Assembly: GCF_030718935.1 (NCBI RefSeq)
Contig: NZ_CP132194.1
Coordinates: 868,001-932,000 of the forward strand
DNA: 64,000 nt
Reading direction: 5' to 3'
Origin: Psychrobacter sp. M13
Lineage (GTDB): Bacteria > Pseudomonadota > Gammaproteobacteria > Pseudomonadales > Moraxellaceae
Position numbers and translations under genes: made by a program. The notes below the pieces were generated by a model. That model was given only the letters and a program-made list of their open reading frames with translations, made no database searches and was not told the origin of the DNA. Below, in pieces: positions 8,924 through 18,093 of the stretch. Each line of letters opens with the position of its first letter. The stretch's first letter is position 1.

Positions 8924-9571
8924 ATGACCTCTAACAATAGCTCTAATAATGAACAGCCTGCTAAACCAGTAAAAACCATGAAAAAAAAGCAGATGAAGCT
9001 ATGGTTTCTCATTCCGCTTATCGTGTTCTTGGGACTAATCATGATGTTGTATGCGCGCTTGGGTAAGCCTACTGAGATTGTGACCAATACGGCTCTTGAG
9101 CGCTCAGTGCCCGCTTTTGAGTTGCCGCTGCTATCGGATACTACACGGATAATGACCAATGATAATTTGCCTGAGCAGCCGTTCTTGATCAACGTTTGGG
9201 GCTCTTGGTGTCCGACTTGTATTGTCGAGCATCCGTTCTTAATGACGCTTGAGGAGCGCGGTGTCAATATTGTTGGTATCAACTATAAAGATGAGATCGG
9301 TAATGCGCTGGGCTATCTAAACCAGCGCGGCGATCCGTTCTCAATGTCGATTCAAGACTCGTCTGGACAGTTTGCGCTAGATTTAGGCTTGACGGGTGCC
9401 CCTGAGACTTTTGTGGTCGATGGCGATAGAGTCATTCGTCAGCATATCATTGGCGAAATCAATGAAGCCAATTGGCAAGCACGCGTCATTCCCTGTCTGA
9501 CGGTGCTGAATGAGGCAAGCAATAATTCGACGGCTCCTGATGCCACTCAAGTCGCGGAGGTCTGTCAATAA
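8924..9571 (+). CDS. ccmG: thiol:disulfide interchange protein CcmG/DsbE
   Basis: This membrane-anchored periplasmic thioredoxin keeps apocytochrome c cysteines reduced for haem attachment. It has 215 residues. After a polar start of about 22 residues comes one TM (LWFLIPLIVFLGLIMMLYARL). The thioredoxin domain follows with active site GSWCPTC near residues 95-101 and the cis-proline region GAPETFVVD near 158-166. The ATG directly abuts the ccmF stop codon, so translation is probably coupled. CcdA/DsbD usually supplies its electrons, but neither is here. Confidence 0.94.
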   Translation: MTSNNSSNNEQPAKPVKTMKKKQMKLWFLIPLIVFLGLIMMLYARLGKPTEIVTNTALERSVPAFELPLLSDTTRIMTNDNLPEQPFLINVWGSWCPTCIVEHPFLMTLEERGVNIVGINYKDEIGNALGYLNQRGDPFSMSIQDSSGQFALDLGLTGAPETFVVDGDRVIRQHIIGEINEANWQARVIPCLTVLNEASNNSTAPDATQVAEVCQ

Positions 9572-10212
9572 TGTCAAATTCAATATCATTCAATTCTATT
9601 CAACGCAATTCACTATTTAAGCTGGCAAGTGTATTCACAGCCGCTCTAGCTACGGTTATATTAGCGTTTGTATTTAGTGTCACAGCTTATGCCGCAATCG
9701 ATGTCTATGAGTTTGACTCAGTACAGCAAGAAGCGCAGTATCGCGGTCTAATCGAAGAGCTACGTTGCCCTAAATGTCAAAACCAAAACCTTGCAGGCTC
9801 TGATGCGCCTATCGCCCAAGATCTTAAGCAAAAAACTTATGACTTAGTTCGAGACAATCGTAGCGATGGTGAGATTCGTGACTATATGCAAGAGCGTTAT
9901 GGGGACTTTATTAGTTATAAGCCGCCAGTACGCCCGTCAACATGGATATTATGGTTTTTTCCGCCCCTATTATTAGTTGTACTTATCGGAGGCTGGTTTT
10001 GGCAAAGCCGACGTCGCCAGCTCACCGCTCGTGGTCAAAGCGGCCCTTCAGTTGAACACACGACTACACCGCTAACGGCTAGTGAAAAGGCCGAACTCGA
10101 TCGGCTATTATCCCGTAACCTTGATTCAAGTGCTACTGATTCAAACATTACTGATTTCAATAGTAGCTCAACGGATACTATTCAAGACATCACAAGCACG
10201 GAGGACAGATAA
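9571..10212 (+). CDS. ccmH: cytochrome c maturation protein CcmH
   Basis: CcmH is the membrane-bound thiol oxidoreductase that works with CcmG and CcmF on the apocytochrome CXXCH site. The 213-residue protein has a signal/anchor at about residues 15-40 ending in TAYAAID. The diagnostic LRCPKCQNQNLAGSDAPIA motif is near 64-82. A second TM (WILWFFPPLLLVVLIGGWFW) is near 125-145. A Ser/Thr/Asp-rich tail follows. Start and stop codons overlap those of its neighbours as TAATG on both sides, a sign of a tightly coupled operon. Confidence 0.95.
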   Translation: MSNSISFNSIQRNSLFKLASVFTAALATVILAFVFSVTAYAAIDVYEFDSVQQEAQYRGLIEELRCPKCQNQNLAGSDAPIAQDLKQKTYDLVRDNRSDGEIRDYMQERYGDFISYKPPVRPSTWILWFFPPLLLVVLIGGWFWQSRRRQLTARGQSGPSVEHTTTPLTASEKAELDRLLSRNLDSSATDSNITDFNSSSTDTIQDITSTEDR

Positions 10213-11495
10213 TGACCCTATTTTCTACTATGGGCTTATTTATTGCTCTAGGCTTATTGATTACTATAGTTTTAGCCATTGTCGTGGCTATGCCTTGGCT
10301 GCGCTCAAAGCGATTGCAGCATAATGCAGTTGATAATCAGCTCCTCGACATCAATGTCACCGTCTTTCGTGAGCGCTTAGCTGAGCTCAAGGTCGATAAA
10401 GATACTGGTACTATCGATGATGATCATTATCAAAACCAAAAGCTTGAGCTTGAGAGGCAACTACTAGACGCCCAGCGCCAAGTTGCGCCTATGGTCACTC
10501 CAGGACTTAAAAGTCGTTTGCTATTGATCGTTTGGGTACCTGCGTTAACCGCTATGGCTTATCTATTAATCGGTGACCGTACGCCTGTATTTGACTTTTG
10601 GGCGGGCGAGGATAGAGTCGGTCAAGTCGCTGACGATCTATTAACAGGTAAGATCGATCAGCCACCCGCTTGGGCGATCAGCGATGATGGGCGAGAGCTG
10701 ATCACGACCATGCAGAGCAATGTACACCAGCATGCCGATGACCCTAATCGTTGGATGCGCTTATCAGAGCTGTTCTTATCGCTTGAGGCGACGGACTCTG
10801 CTATAGAGTCGTTATCACGGGCTTATCGTCTGTCACCTGATAACGAAGAGATTGCTACAACTTATGCGCAGATTAGTTTTTTTGCTAACGAAGGTCAGCT
10901 CGATGCTAATAGCCGCCGTGTACTACAAGATGTGCTAGCCAAGAACCCACAGCACGAAGGCGCACAGATGCTGATGGCGATGGGTGAGGCGCGTAGTAGT
11001 AATTATGAACAAGCCCAAGGCTGGATTAAGCGCTTACGTGCTAATATCGCTGCTAAGCCTGGAGATCATACTAGGGCTTTAGCTAGCCTTGATGAGCTCA
11101 GCGCTAACGTAGATATGCAAGAACAGCAAGCAGCAGCAGGTATTGAGGTGACGGTCACTATTAATGCCAATTTATTGCCTTTGGTAAAAGCGGATGATGT
11201 GCTGTTCGTGGCTATTCGTGATGTCAATGGTGGGCCACCGTTTGCTGCCAAGCGCTTGCCTATTAGTGTGATTAAGCAAGGCGAGGCTAGTATCAGCCTA
11301 AGCGATCTTGATGCGATGATGCCTGAGCGTACGATAGCCTCTGCGCGCGCTGACAAAATTCAGTTAGCCGTGGTCGCTCGTATTAGCCATAGCGGTAATG
11401 CTATTGCTGAGTCTGGTGATCTATCAGGTAATCCAGTCGTGATTGGTAATGAGCAAAATCAAGTCAATGTCGAGATTAATCAGCAAGTGCCTTAA
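10212..11495 (+). CDS. ccmI: cytochrome c maturation protein CcmI (TPR chaperone for apocytochrome c)
   Basis: CcmI holds apocytochrome c for the CcmFH haem lyase. The 427-residue protein has an N-terminal TM (residues 8-28), a cytoplasmic loop with FRERLAELKVDKDTGTIDDDHY, and a second TM near 100-116. A periplasmic TPR region follows at about 170-290 (RWMRLSELFLSLEATDSAIESL). A C-terminal beta-rich domain of about 120 residues begins VTVTINANL and matches the C-terminal domain common in CcmI proteins. It is the last ccm gene and is followed by a hairpin with a T-run. Confidence 0.93.
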   Translation: MTLFSTMGLFIALGLLITIVLAIVVAMPWLRSKRLQHNAVDNQLLDINVTVFRERLAELKVDKDTGTIDDDHYQNQKLELERQLLDAQRQVAPMVTPGLKSRLLLIVWVPALTAMAYLLIGDRTPVFDFWAGEDRVGQVADDLLTGKIDQPPAWAISDDGRELITTMQSNVHQHADDPNRWMRLSELFLSLEATDSAIESLSRAYRLSPDNEEIATTYAQISFFANEGQLDANSRRVLQDVLAKNPQHEGAQMLMAMGEARSSNYEQAQGWIKRLRANIAAKPGDHTRALASLDELSANVDMQEQQAAAGIEVTVTINANLLPLVKADDVLFVAIRDVNGGPPFAAKRLPISVIKQGEASISLSDLDAMMPERTIASARADKIQLAVVARISHSGNAIAESGDLSGNPVVIGNEQNQVNVEINQQVP

Positions 11496-11498
11496 GTG

Positions 11499-11541
11499 CC
11501 TTAAGCTGGTCAATGCTTGAGAATAGCTTATAAGGTTTTTT
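11499..11541 (+). terminator. probable terminator of the ccm operon
   Basis: CCTTAAGCT pairs with AGCTTATAAGG, with a 2-nt bulge, and is followed by TTTTTT. It starts immediately after the ccmI stop codon. The loop is 17 nt, so the hairpin is not the strongest type. Confidence 0.6.
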
Positions 11542-11760
11542 GATAAAAATTGCGTACTGAGTTTGCTTTTAGAACGCAATTGATTGTTATAAATATTTAT
11601 ATATGAATCATGAGTCATAGCTATCCATTACCTTTTTACTAAAAAGTCTTGAGCTTTACAAAACGGCAAGGTAAGGTAAGCGTGACTTTTTTGGATTGAA
11701 CTATTTTATTTATTCGTTTTATTCTTTATTTTAAATTTACTCGTTAAGGAGAGTCGTATA

Positions 11761-12417
11761 ATGATGCGTATTATTTTGCTAGGACCACCAGGTGCAGGTA
11801 AAGGTACTCAAGCTCAGTTTATCTCAAAAGAGTATGATATCCCGCAGATCTCAACAGGTGATATGCTACGCGCAGCGATAAAAGAGGGCAGCGAGCTCGG
11901 TCAGCAAGCGCAAGGCATCATGAACGCTGGTGGCTTAGTCTCTGATGATTTGATTATCAATCTAGTCAAAGAGCGTATCGCCAAACCTGACTGCGTCAAT
12001 GGTTGTATTTTTGATGGTTTTCCGCGTACTATTCCACAAGCGCAAGCTTTGGCTGATGCTGAGGTTAAGATCAATCATGTGGTTGAGATTAGTGTGCCTG
12101 ATGATGAGATCGTCAAGCGCTTATCGGGTCGTCGCCAGCATGCAGGCTCAGGCCGAGTTTATCATATCGATCATAATCCACCGACGGTAGAAGGCATCGA
12201 TGATGTCTCAGGTGAGCCTCTAATCCAGCGCGAAGATGACAAAGAGTCAACTATTCGTGAGCGTCTAGCCACTTATCATAAGCAAACCTCAACGCTAGTC
12301 GGCTTTTATCAAGATAAAGCCAAAGAGGGTGCTGATGCGCCTGATTATGACAAGTTTGACGGTACCCAAGCTATTGATACTGTTAAAGCGCAGATTTTGA
12401 GCGCTTTAAAAGGCTAG
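11761..12417 (+). CDS. adk: adenylate kinase
   Basis: The enzyme interconverts ATP + AMP and two ADP in the cytoplasm. The 218-residue protein has the P-loop [10 protein letters not shown] at residues 8-17, the AMP-binding [11 protein letters not shown] near 30-40, and [13 protein letters not shown] near 85-97. The LID begins [15 protein letters not shown] near 121. The LID lacks the zinc cysteines seen in Gram-positive enzymes. SD AAGGAG lies nine bases before the ATG. It is a single gene with its own terminator. Confidence 0.97.
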   Translation: MMRIILLGPPGAGKGTQAQFISKEYDIPQISTGDMLRAAIKEGSELGQQAQGIMNAGGLVSDDLIINLVKERIAKPDCVNGCIFDGFPRTIPQAQALADAEVKINHVVEISVPDDEIVKRLSGRRQHAGSGRVYHIDHNPPTVEGIDDVSGEPLIQREDDKESTIRERLATYHKQTSTLVGFYQDKAKEGADAPDYDKFDGTQAIDTVKAQILSALKG

Positions 12418-12446
12418 TTTTTCTGATTTTATAGTGTCTGCAAATT

Positions 12447-12477
12447 AAAAACCTCGATTAAATATCGAGGTTTTTTT
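12447..12477 (+). terminator. terminator of adk
   Basis: CCTCGAT pairs with ATCGAGG, extended by flanking A and T residues, and is followed by TTTTTTT. It lies about 30 bp past the stop codon. Confidence 0.85.
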
Positions 12478-12496
12478 GTTTTAACTTACCATCCAT

Positions 12497-12533
12497 AAAA
12501 AAGCCGCCACCTCAAATAAAGTGACAGCTTTTA
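12497..12533 (-). terminator. terminator of secB
   Basis: Read leftward, AAAAGCTGTCACTT pairs with GAGGTGGCGGCTTTT with a few mismatches and continues into a T-run. It lies 26 bp after the secB stop. Confidence 0.7.
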
Positions 12534-12558
12534 TAATCTATTCAATTTTGCTTAAAAC

Positions 12559-13029
12559 TTAAGCTTTACCTTCGGCGTCGATCTTTGCGTTGTCTAAGCC
12601 GCCTGCTTGCTCTTGGCTTTGCGCGTAGGCTTGGTCAAAGTTGACGGGCGCTAATAACAACTGCGGGAAGCTACCACGAGTGACGATGTCGCTGATCACT
12701 TCACGAGCATAAGGGAACAAGACATTAGGGCAATAAGCACCTAATATCTGACCGATTTGGTCTTCTGGAATACTCTTTAACAAGAAGATACCTGCTTGAT
12801 GCACCTCAGCGATAAAAGCGGGCTCATCAGAATTATTAGCAGTAACGCTGACGGTCAAAATCACTTGATAATGATCATCGTCGAGCTTTTCGGCATTGCT
12901 TGATAAGTTAATATCTAACTCAGGATTCCACTCTTTAGTAAAAACTTCTGCGCCTGGCACTTCTAATGACATATCTTTTACGTAGATGCGCTCTAGTGCT
13001 AATTGTGGTTGCGCTTGTTCGTCAGCCAT
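12559..13029 (-). CDS. secB: protein-export chaperone SecB
   Basis: SecB is a homotetrameric cytosolic chaperone that keeps preproteins unfolded and delivers them to SecA. The 156-residue protein has the family core [19 protein letters not shown] near residues 8-26. The segment [19 protein letters not shown] lies near 96-114 and [13 protein letters not shown] near 118-130. SD GAGGAA precedes the ATG. The order rhodanese-grxC-secB on one strand is the classical yibN-grxC-secB arrangement of gammaproteobacteria. Gaps of over 100 bp and hairpins between the genes suggest partly separate transcripts here. Confidence 0.97.
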   Translation of the reverse strand: MADEQAQPQLALERIYVKDMSLEVPGAEVFTKEWNPELDINLSSNAEKLDDDHYQVILTVSVTANNSDEPAFIAEVHQAGIFLLKSIPEDQIGQILGAYCPNVLFPYAREVISDIVTRGSFPQLLLAPVNFDQAYAQSQEQAGGLDNAKIDAEGKA

Positions 13030-13106
13030 GATAATTCCTCTGGTAGTTGGTCAAATAGTTGGACAAAAATTAAGGTTAAGGGTTAGGGCGTGTTTGATCT
13101 TTCACA

Positions 13107-13153
13107 ACAAAACACTACCATAATAAAAAGCTATATATTAATAATGGTAGTGT
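13107..13153 (-). terminator. hairpin between grxC and secB, weak terminator
   Basis: AACACTACCAT pairs perfectly with ATGGTAGTGTT (11 bp) across a loop of about 21 nt. On the minus strand it is followed by only four T residues, so it may be a partial terminator or an mRNA-stabilising hairpin after grxC. Confidence 0.45.
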
Positions 13154-13162
13154 TATAGCAAA

Positions 13163-13426
13163 TTAACCTGCTAATAATTCGTCAAGCTTGCCTTGTTGAT
13201 TGAACTGATTTAGTTCATCAAAACCACCGACAAAAGTATCACCGACGAATATTTGCGGTACTGTACGATAGTTATTGGTCTTTTTCATCAGCTCGCGACG
13301 CTCGTCACTGCTTATATCATGCATGCCAATCTCTTCATATTCAACGCCTTTATTCTTTAATAATTGTTTAGCGTTTGAGCAGTAAGGGCAAATAGGGGTC
13401 GTATAAACTTTTACAGAAACAGCCAT
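13163..13426 (-). CDS. grxC: glutaredoxin 3
   Basis: This small glutathione-dependent thiol-disulfide oxidoreductase has 87 residues. The dithiol active site CPYC is at residues 13-16, the TVPQIFVGD cis-proline and glutathione-binding segment near 55-63, and GGFDEL near 67-72. It fits GrxC rather than monothiol GrxD. SD GAGGAA precedes the ATG. It sits between the rhodanese gene and secB as in E. coli. Confidence 0.95.
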   Translation of the reverse strand: MAVSVKVYTTPICPYCSNAKQLLKNKGVEYEEIGMHDISSDERRELMKKTNNYRTVPQIFVGDTFVGGFDELNQFNQQGKLDELLAG

Positions 13427-13690
13427 AATAATTCCTCGATAGATTAATAATTATTAGTTTGTAGCACAATACTTTTTATAGTATAAAAAATATAATAGTT
13501 ATAGCCAGTTTTTGGTCAATGCTTGAATAACTATTGAGCTAGTATTTGTCTATTGTCCTGTATAAAGTGGGGCTAAGCCATATTAATTCAAGCATAAAAC
13601 AGGCAAAATTAACAACTATCTTGCGCAGAGAGTAAAACTAACCATAACGCTATCACTGAAAAGTCACACCTCTGTGTAAAAGTCAGCGAT
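13427..13690. other. spacer between grxC and the rhodanese gene
   Basis: About 260 bp of AT-rich sequence without a credible gene. It presumably carries the grxC promoter on the minus strand. I cannot single out a consensus promoter with confidence. Confidence 0.5.
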
Positions 13691-13722
13691 AAAAAAAGAC
13701 ATCTAGCGATAAGATGTCTTTT
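13691..13722 (-). terminator. terminator of the rhodanese gene
   Basis: AAAAGACATCT pairs perfectly with AGATGTCTTTT across a 7-nt loop. On the minus strand it runs into seven T residues. The shorter T-run on the plus strand makes weak bidirectional action possible. Confidence 0.85.
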
Positions 13723-13745
13723 ATAGCTCTAGTTATAACGACCCG

Positions 13746-14198
13746 CTATTTGTGCAGGCTAGGTTTGCCTTTACCCTTGGCCTTAGAGGTATCTTTCAGA
13801 CCAACTAGCGGCATACCACCTGCTTGCCAACCGCCGATACCGCCCTCTAGACGATAAACGTTTTCTTTGGCGATCATCTGTACCGCAGCACCAGCCGTTG
13901 CTCCCATATCACAGATAATAATAACAGGATGCTCAATGGCGCGTACTTCATCCAAACGCTCTTTTAATTCCGTAAAAGGAATGTTACGACTGCCTTGAAT
14001 ATAGCCTGTGGTATATTTCTTTTTAGCGCGTATATCTATAAGCTGTGCGTTTTGCGAGTTGACCATCATGCCAAGCGTATTGGCCGAAATCTTTTTGCCA
14101 CTACGTTTGCTTTCAATAGTAAAAAACAGTATGGCAAGCACTGCTAAAATACCAAATAAAAACGGGTGGTTGCCCACGAATTCTAATGCACGATCCAA
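13746..14198 (-). CDS. membrane-anchored rhodanese-domain protein (YibN-like)
   Basis: The 150-residue protein has one N-terminal membrane segment at about 10-28 (HPFLFGILAVLAILFFTI) and a single rhodanese domain at about 42-135. The expected active-loop position reads ICDMGATAG, so a cysteine is present (C104 region), but the loop is not the canonical CxxGxR. Sulfurtransferase activity is therefore uncertain. The start is a TTG at 14198, supported by GGAGAG five bases upstream. Gene order with grxC and secB matches E. coli yibN. A basic Lys/Gly-rich tail ends the protein. Confidence 0.88.
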   Translation of the reverse strand: MDRALEFVGNHPFLFGILAVLAILFFTIESKRSGKKISANTLGMMVNSQNAQLIDIRAKKKYTTGYIQGSRNIPFTELKERLDEVRAIEHPVIIICDMGATAGAAVQMIAKENVYRLEGGIGGWQAGGMPLVGLKDTSKAKGKGKPSLHK

Positions 14199-14356
14199 AA
14201 CGTCTCTCCAAAAATAGGTGCTCTATTAACCGTAAGCTACAGCTAACCTGAGTGAACAAGGCGCTATTATACCGACTAGTGGCTTTATAGTAAACGGGCA
14301 CAAAAACGCAAAGCTTAGAGCTGCTATATAACCTTAATAAACAGCTCTAGAATAAT

Positions 14357-15457
14357 CTAATACGGTTTAGTGTCAGCCTCTTGAGTCAAAGTGACTAAAT
14401 TCTCAACACGACGCTGTAATACTTGGCCCTCCGCCACTGCGGCCCATAGCGCGCAGCCCTTGCTATTGTGGGTGTGGCGACAGTCGCGAAACTGACAATG
14501 ACCAGACAAAGGGGCCAGCTCAATAAAGCCTGAAATGATATCATCAGGAGTCAGATGCCAGATACCATACTCGCGAATACCAGGCGTATCGACAATGCCG
14601 CCTTGAGTCAAATCATCAGGATTAAAAGGTAGCAGACGGCTTGTGGTCGTTGTGTGTTGACCTAGTTTTGAATTGTCCGAGATGATATTGACGCTTTGCG
14701 CTGAATCTGGCAATAACGCATTGATTAAGCTGCTCTTACCAACACCAGATTGACCCGCAAAAATAACCAGCTTTTTATCAATGTAATGCTTTAATTCGCT
14801 TAAACCTTGCTGATCTTGACTGGCTGCGACGTTTTCTGGACAGTCCACTGAGGTTAATACACTCTCATAACCAAGGGCGGCATATTGAGTCAGCAATTCA
14901 CGAGTATCGGCATCGTCCTCTGGTAATAAATCCGCTTTGTTTAGCACGAGTAAAGGCTGCACGTCTGCGTGATGACAAACGACCAAATAACGATCTATCA
15001 AAGTCGGCGCAGCGGCTGGCAGCGGGGCAAATACTATCGCTAAAATATCGACATTAGCCGCGACAGGCTTGAGCTTATGGTAGCGATCAGGCCTTGACAC
15101 CATCGACGTCCGCGGTTTGACTGACTCAATACGCCCAAAGCCTGTATTGGAGTCTGCACCCCAGCGTACTTGATCACCTGCTGCTAGCATCGGCAAATTA
15201 GTGCGCACATGACAACGCCAAATGTCGCCAAGTGCCAGCGCCTGCCAAAACGGCTCAGGATCATCAGGGCCAATCTCTGGTTGCACAGGAATCACAGCAG
15301 GTAGACTCGTCACTTGTACCTCGAGCTGCTTGCCATAATGCGCCATAACCACGCCATCCATCAGGCTATCGTCAATACTATCTTGACTCTCTAGCTGCTG
15401 TTTATCGATGCGACGGATTTGTTGTTTGGTCAGTTTGCGTTGTCGAATTAAAGCCAT
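14357..15457 (-). CDS. rsgA: ribosome small subunit-dependent GTPase RsgA
   Basis: RsgA is a circularly permuted GTPase that checks late 30S maturation. The 366-residue protein has a basic start (RQRKLTKQQIRRIDKQQ) and an OB-fold domain at about 30-115. The G motifs come in permuted order: NKADLL (G4) near 173, GQSGVGKSS (G1) near 237 and DTPG (G3) near 292. The C-terminal zinc site is CQFRDCRHTHNSKGC near 323-337. It is divergent from orn, as RsgA and Orn genes often are in gammaproteobacteria. Confidence 0.96.
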   Translation of the reverse strand: MALIRQRKLTKQQIRRIDKQQLESQDSIDDSLMDGVVMAHYGKQLEVQVTSLPAVIPVQPEIGPDDPEPFWQALALGDIWRCHVRTNLPMLAAGDQVRWGADSNTGFGRIESVKPRTSMVSRPDRYHKLKPVAANVDILAIVFAPLPAAAPTLIDRYLVVCHHADVQPLLVLNKADLLPEDDADTRELLTQYAALGYESVLTSVDCPENVAASQDQQGLSELKHYIDKKLVIFAGQSGVGKSSLINALLPDSAQSVNIISDNSKLGQHTTTTSRLLPFNPDDLTQGGIVDTPGIREYGIWHLTPDDIISGFIELAPLSGHCQFRDCRHTHNSKGCALWAAVAEGQVLQRRVENLVTLTQEADTKPY

Positions 15458-15608
15458 AGAGACTGCCTATTTAAAGTGATGCTAAATCAAAATAGCTTCA
15501 ATTGTAACGTGAAAATTTGCTAACATACAGCTTTAACTAATCGCGTCAGGCAGTGGTTTTGTAACCCCTTGAGCACAATACTTACGCATAATAAATATTG
15601 GACACCTT

Positions 15609-16199
15609 ATGAGCACAGACCATCCCAACAAGATAAAGATCAAAAATGAAGGCAAAAAAGGGCTGGTATGGATAGATTTAGAAATGACTGGCCTTGATAC
15701 CTTAAATGACGAAATCATTGAGATTGCCACAGTCGTGACCGATCAAGACCTAAACGTATTAGCCGAAGGGCCTGTGTTTGCTATAAAAGTGTCCGATCGT
15801 ATCTTAAACGGTATGGATGACTGGAATACTAAGCAACACGGTCAATCAGGACTCGTTGATCGTATTCGCCGTAGCACAGTGACTTTGGCTGAGGCCGAAG
15901 CGGAAACTATCAAGTTTTTGAATAAATGGGTCGATCAAGGTAAGTCGCCGATGTGTGGCAATTCTATTTGTCAGGACAGACGCTTTATGGCGCGGCAAAT
16001 GCCAGAGCTTGAAAGATTCTTTCATTATCGTAATTTGGATGTATCGTCTATCAAAGAGCTCTGCTTTCGCTGGCGTCCTGATATTCTAAAGGATTTTGTA
16101 AAAGGCGGCAGTCATTTAGCGCTTGATGATATTCGCGACTCTATCCGCGAGCTTAAACACTATCGTCAGCACTTTTTTAAATTGATTGCTGAGGATTAG
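15609..16199 (+). CDS. orn: oligoribonuclease
   Basis: Orn is a DEDDh 3'-5' exoribonuclease that degrades di- and short oligoribonucleotides to mononucleotides, including pGpG from cyclic-di-GMP breakdown. The 196-residue protein has a 17-residue polar extension, then [10 protein letters not shown] carrying the first Asp and Glu. The [10 protein letters not shown] segment follows, then [11 protein letters not shown] near 115 and [18 protein letters not shown] with the last His and Asp. It converges with lpxH, and a palindromic repeat lies in the 90-bp gap. Confidence 0.96.
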   Translation: MSTDHPNKIKIKNEGKKGLVWIDLEMTGLDTLNDEIIEIATVVTDQDLNVLAEGPVFAIKVSDRILNGMDDWNTKQHGQSGLVDRIRRSTVTLAEAEAETIKFLNKWVDQGKSPMCGNSICQDRRFMARQMPELERFFHYRNLDVSSIKELCFRWRPDILKDFVKGGSHLALDDIRDSIRELKHYRQHFFKLIAED

Positions 16200-16219
16200 A
16201 ATCAGTTATTTGCGTTTTT

Positions 16220-16288
16220 TGTAGGGTGCGTTTTACGCACCAATTCTTGATTATAGCTGTTCAAACGGTGTGTAAAACGAACCCTACA
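16220..16288. repeat. 69-bp imperfect palindrome, copy 1 of the GTAGGGTGC family
   Basis: The left arm begins TGTAGGGTGCGTTTTACGC and the right arm ends GTAAAACGAACCCTACA, with a central spacer of about 25 bp. Similar units occur at 23485-23551 and 41758-41825. All three lie between convergent genes, here orn and lpxH. Confidence 0.75.
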
Positions 16289-16289
16289 A

Positions 16290-17147
16290 TTACCTTACTA
16301 AATATCGAAACTCAACCAAGTCAAACTCAGCACTGTCGTTATTAATATAGTCGTCCAACGCACCCTTAGCAGTAATTGCGCCAATGACGGCGCTTACTTT
16401 TGGCTTACGTGTGTCTGTATCAAGCAAGCGCCAGTCACCTAGCACATAACGACTCTTGCCCTCATCGCTTTGATGAATCTCAGGGCGATGCGTATGGCCG
16501 TGTAGCAGCGCATTAGAGTGATAAATAGCTCTATTCACAGCACCTTCATTCACATCCATAATATAGTCTGCTTTTTTGGTATTATTCTGCTTACTCTTAG
16601 TGCGGATGTTATCGGCGATAGTTAAGCGCTTCTCTAAAGACTTGTTGAGCAAATACCATTTAGTAAAGCGATGCTGTATGATTTTACGGAAAAACTGATA
16701 CTTTTTATCGTCCGTACACAGCGCGTCGCCATGCTCTAAACGAAAAGACTGCTGGCCAACTTTTATAAAATAAGGCTCATAAATGAGCTGACCGCCGAAT
16801 AAATCGCAAAATAACTGATCCAATAAAAAGTCTCGATTGCCATGCATCACTAAGATATGACAGCCCTTTATACGCAGCTGTTTTAGCTTAGCAATCATCG
16901 GGGTTAGCCAATGACTCTGTCGTGCGTCATCTGACAAGCTTAAATAAGCATCATCACCGAGCCACACCTCGAACCAATCGCCTAAGATAAATAGACGCTT
17001 AAGCGCAGGCAGTGCTAAACAGTCATCTAGCAGCGCTAAAAAAGCCTGCACAAGGGCAGGCTCCTCTAGTGATAAATGCAAATCACTAACCAATACTTGC
17101 CGCACCTGATGAGGACGGCTCGTCATTAGATGCTCAAAACTTTGCAT
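16290..17147 (-). CDS. lpxH: UDP-2,3-diacylglucosamine diphosphatase
   Basis: LpxH is a peripheral membrane calcineurin-like phosphoesterase. It cleaves UDP-2,3-diacylglucosamine to lipid X and UMP in lipid A synthesis. Metal motifs are visible in order: SDLHLS near residue 21, GDWFEVW near 56, GNRDF near 104 and HGDA near 139. HGHTHRP follows near 221. The conserved KYQFFRKIIQ segment is near 146. At 285 residues it is about 40 longer than E. coli LpxH, mainly from insertions near 160-185 and the C-terminus. Related phosphoesterases such as LpxG differ in these motifs, so I favour LpxH. Confidence 0.92.
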   Translation of the reverse strand: MQSFEHLMTSRPHQVRQVLVSDLHLSLEEPALVQAFLALLDDCLALPALKRLFILGDWFEVWLGDDAYLSLSDDARQSHWLTPMIAKLKQLRIKGCHILVMHGNRDFLLDQLFCDLFGGQLIYEPYFIKVGQQSFRLEHGDALCTDDKKYQFFRKIIQHRFTKWYLLNKSLEKRLTIADNIRTKSKQNNTKKADYIMDVNEGAVNRAIYHSNALLHGHTHRPEIHQSDEGKSRYVLGDWRLLDTDTRKPKVSAVIGAITAKGALDDYINNDSAEFDLVEFRYLVR

Positions 17148-17204
17148 TTATCTCTATCCTAATATAGTTGTTTATCAATCAGCAATTTCGCAATGATTTC
17201 AAAA

Positions 17205-17855
17205 TTACTCAGAGACAATTTTAGCTGAGTTAATCGTTATCGGTGTTTTTGGTACATCAGCATGCATACCGAAACGACCTGTTGGTACGCCGCGCATTTT
17301 TTCGATGACGTCCATACCGCTCGTGACTTTACCAAATACGGTATAGCCCCAACCTTGCGCATTCTTGCCGCTATGATTTAAGAAATCATTGTCTTTTATG
17401 TTAACAAAGAACTGGCTGGTTGCTGAATGAGGGTCTTGGGTACGCGCCATAGCGATAGTGCCTTTGTCATTCTTAAGGCCATTATCCGCTTCGTTTTCAA
17501 CAGGCTTATTAGTCGGCTTCTCATTCATCTGTTCATCCATCCCGCCACCTTGAATCATAAAGCCGTCGATGATGCGATGAAAAATAGTACCTTCGTATTG
17601 GCCTGATTTTACGTAGCTTAAGAAGTTTTCTACTGTTTTTGGTGCTTTTTCTTCATTGAGTTCAATAGTGATGTTACCCATTGAAGTCTCTAACTCTACT
17701 ACTGGCATATTGCTCATAGTTGTTTCCTGGTTGTTGGTGTTGGATGTTAAATTGGGCTGAGCTTGTGAAGCGATCGTACTATTAGTACTAGTACAACCTA
17801 GTATAAATAAAGGGGCAAATAAGCTGGCAAACCCGAATGTTTTGATAGCATGCAT
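17205..17855 (-). CDS. ppiB: cyclophilin-type peptidyl-prolyl isomerase, lipoprotein form with an internal cytosolic start
   Basis: The core (about residues 50-216) is a cyclophilin: FHRIIDGFMIQGGG, NDKGTIAMART and SATSQFFVNIKDN are the catalytic and substrate-binding segments. The longest form starts at 17855 with SD AAGGAAG. It has a signal peptide ending LFILGC, a lipobox that would make a 216-residue envelope lipoprotein with a Ser/Thr/Asn linker. An in-frame ATG at 17717 is preceded by AGGAAACAACT, a very good ribosome binding site. It would give a 170-residue cytosolic PpiB of normal family length. Which form is made cannot be told from sequence. Confidence 0.92.
   Translation of the reverse strand: MHAIKTFGFASLFAPLFILGCTSTNSTIASQAQPNLTSNTNNQETTMSNMPVVELETSMGNITIELNEEKAPKTVENFLSYVKSGQYEGTIFHRIIDGFMIQGGGMDEQMNEKPTNKPVENEADNGLKNDKGTIAMARTQDPHSATSQFFVNIKDNDFLNHSGKNAQGWGYTVFGKVTSGMDVIEKMRGVPTGRFGMHADVPKTPITINSAKIVSE
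17715..17730 (-). promoter_or_regulatory. internal ribosome binding site of ppiB
   Basis: On the minus strand CCAGGAAACAACT stands directly before the ATG at 17717, which is codon 47 of the long form. The match to a strong Shine-Dalgarno with good spacing supports translation of a cytosolic isomerase from the same gene. Confidence 0.6.
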
Positions 17856-18093
17856 AGATCTTCCTTTTAGCTCATAAGAGTCAATCTTAATTTAGGTGCT
17901 AGTCTAACGGCTTTTTTAGCACATGTCATGTATCTGGCTGTTAATGAGTTTGCAAAAGCTGATAGAATAACGCAACTTTCTATTATCCATCACTTTTAAG
18001 CAGCCTTTTTTAAAGTAGCCCTTTTTTAATTTTATTTTTTACAAAACACTTTATAAATTGATGAACTGTCAAATTGCCTAGGAGCAATGAGCA

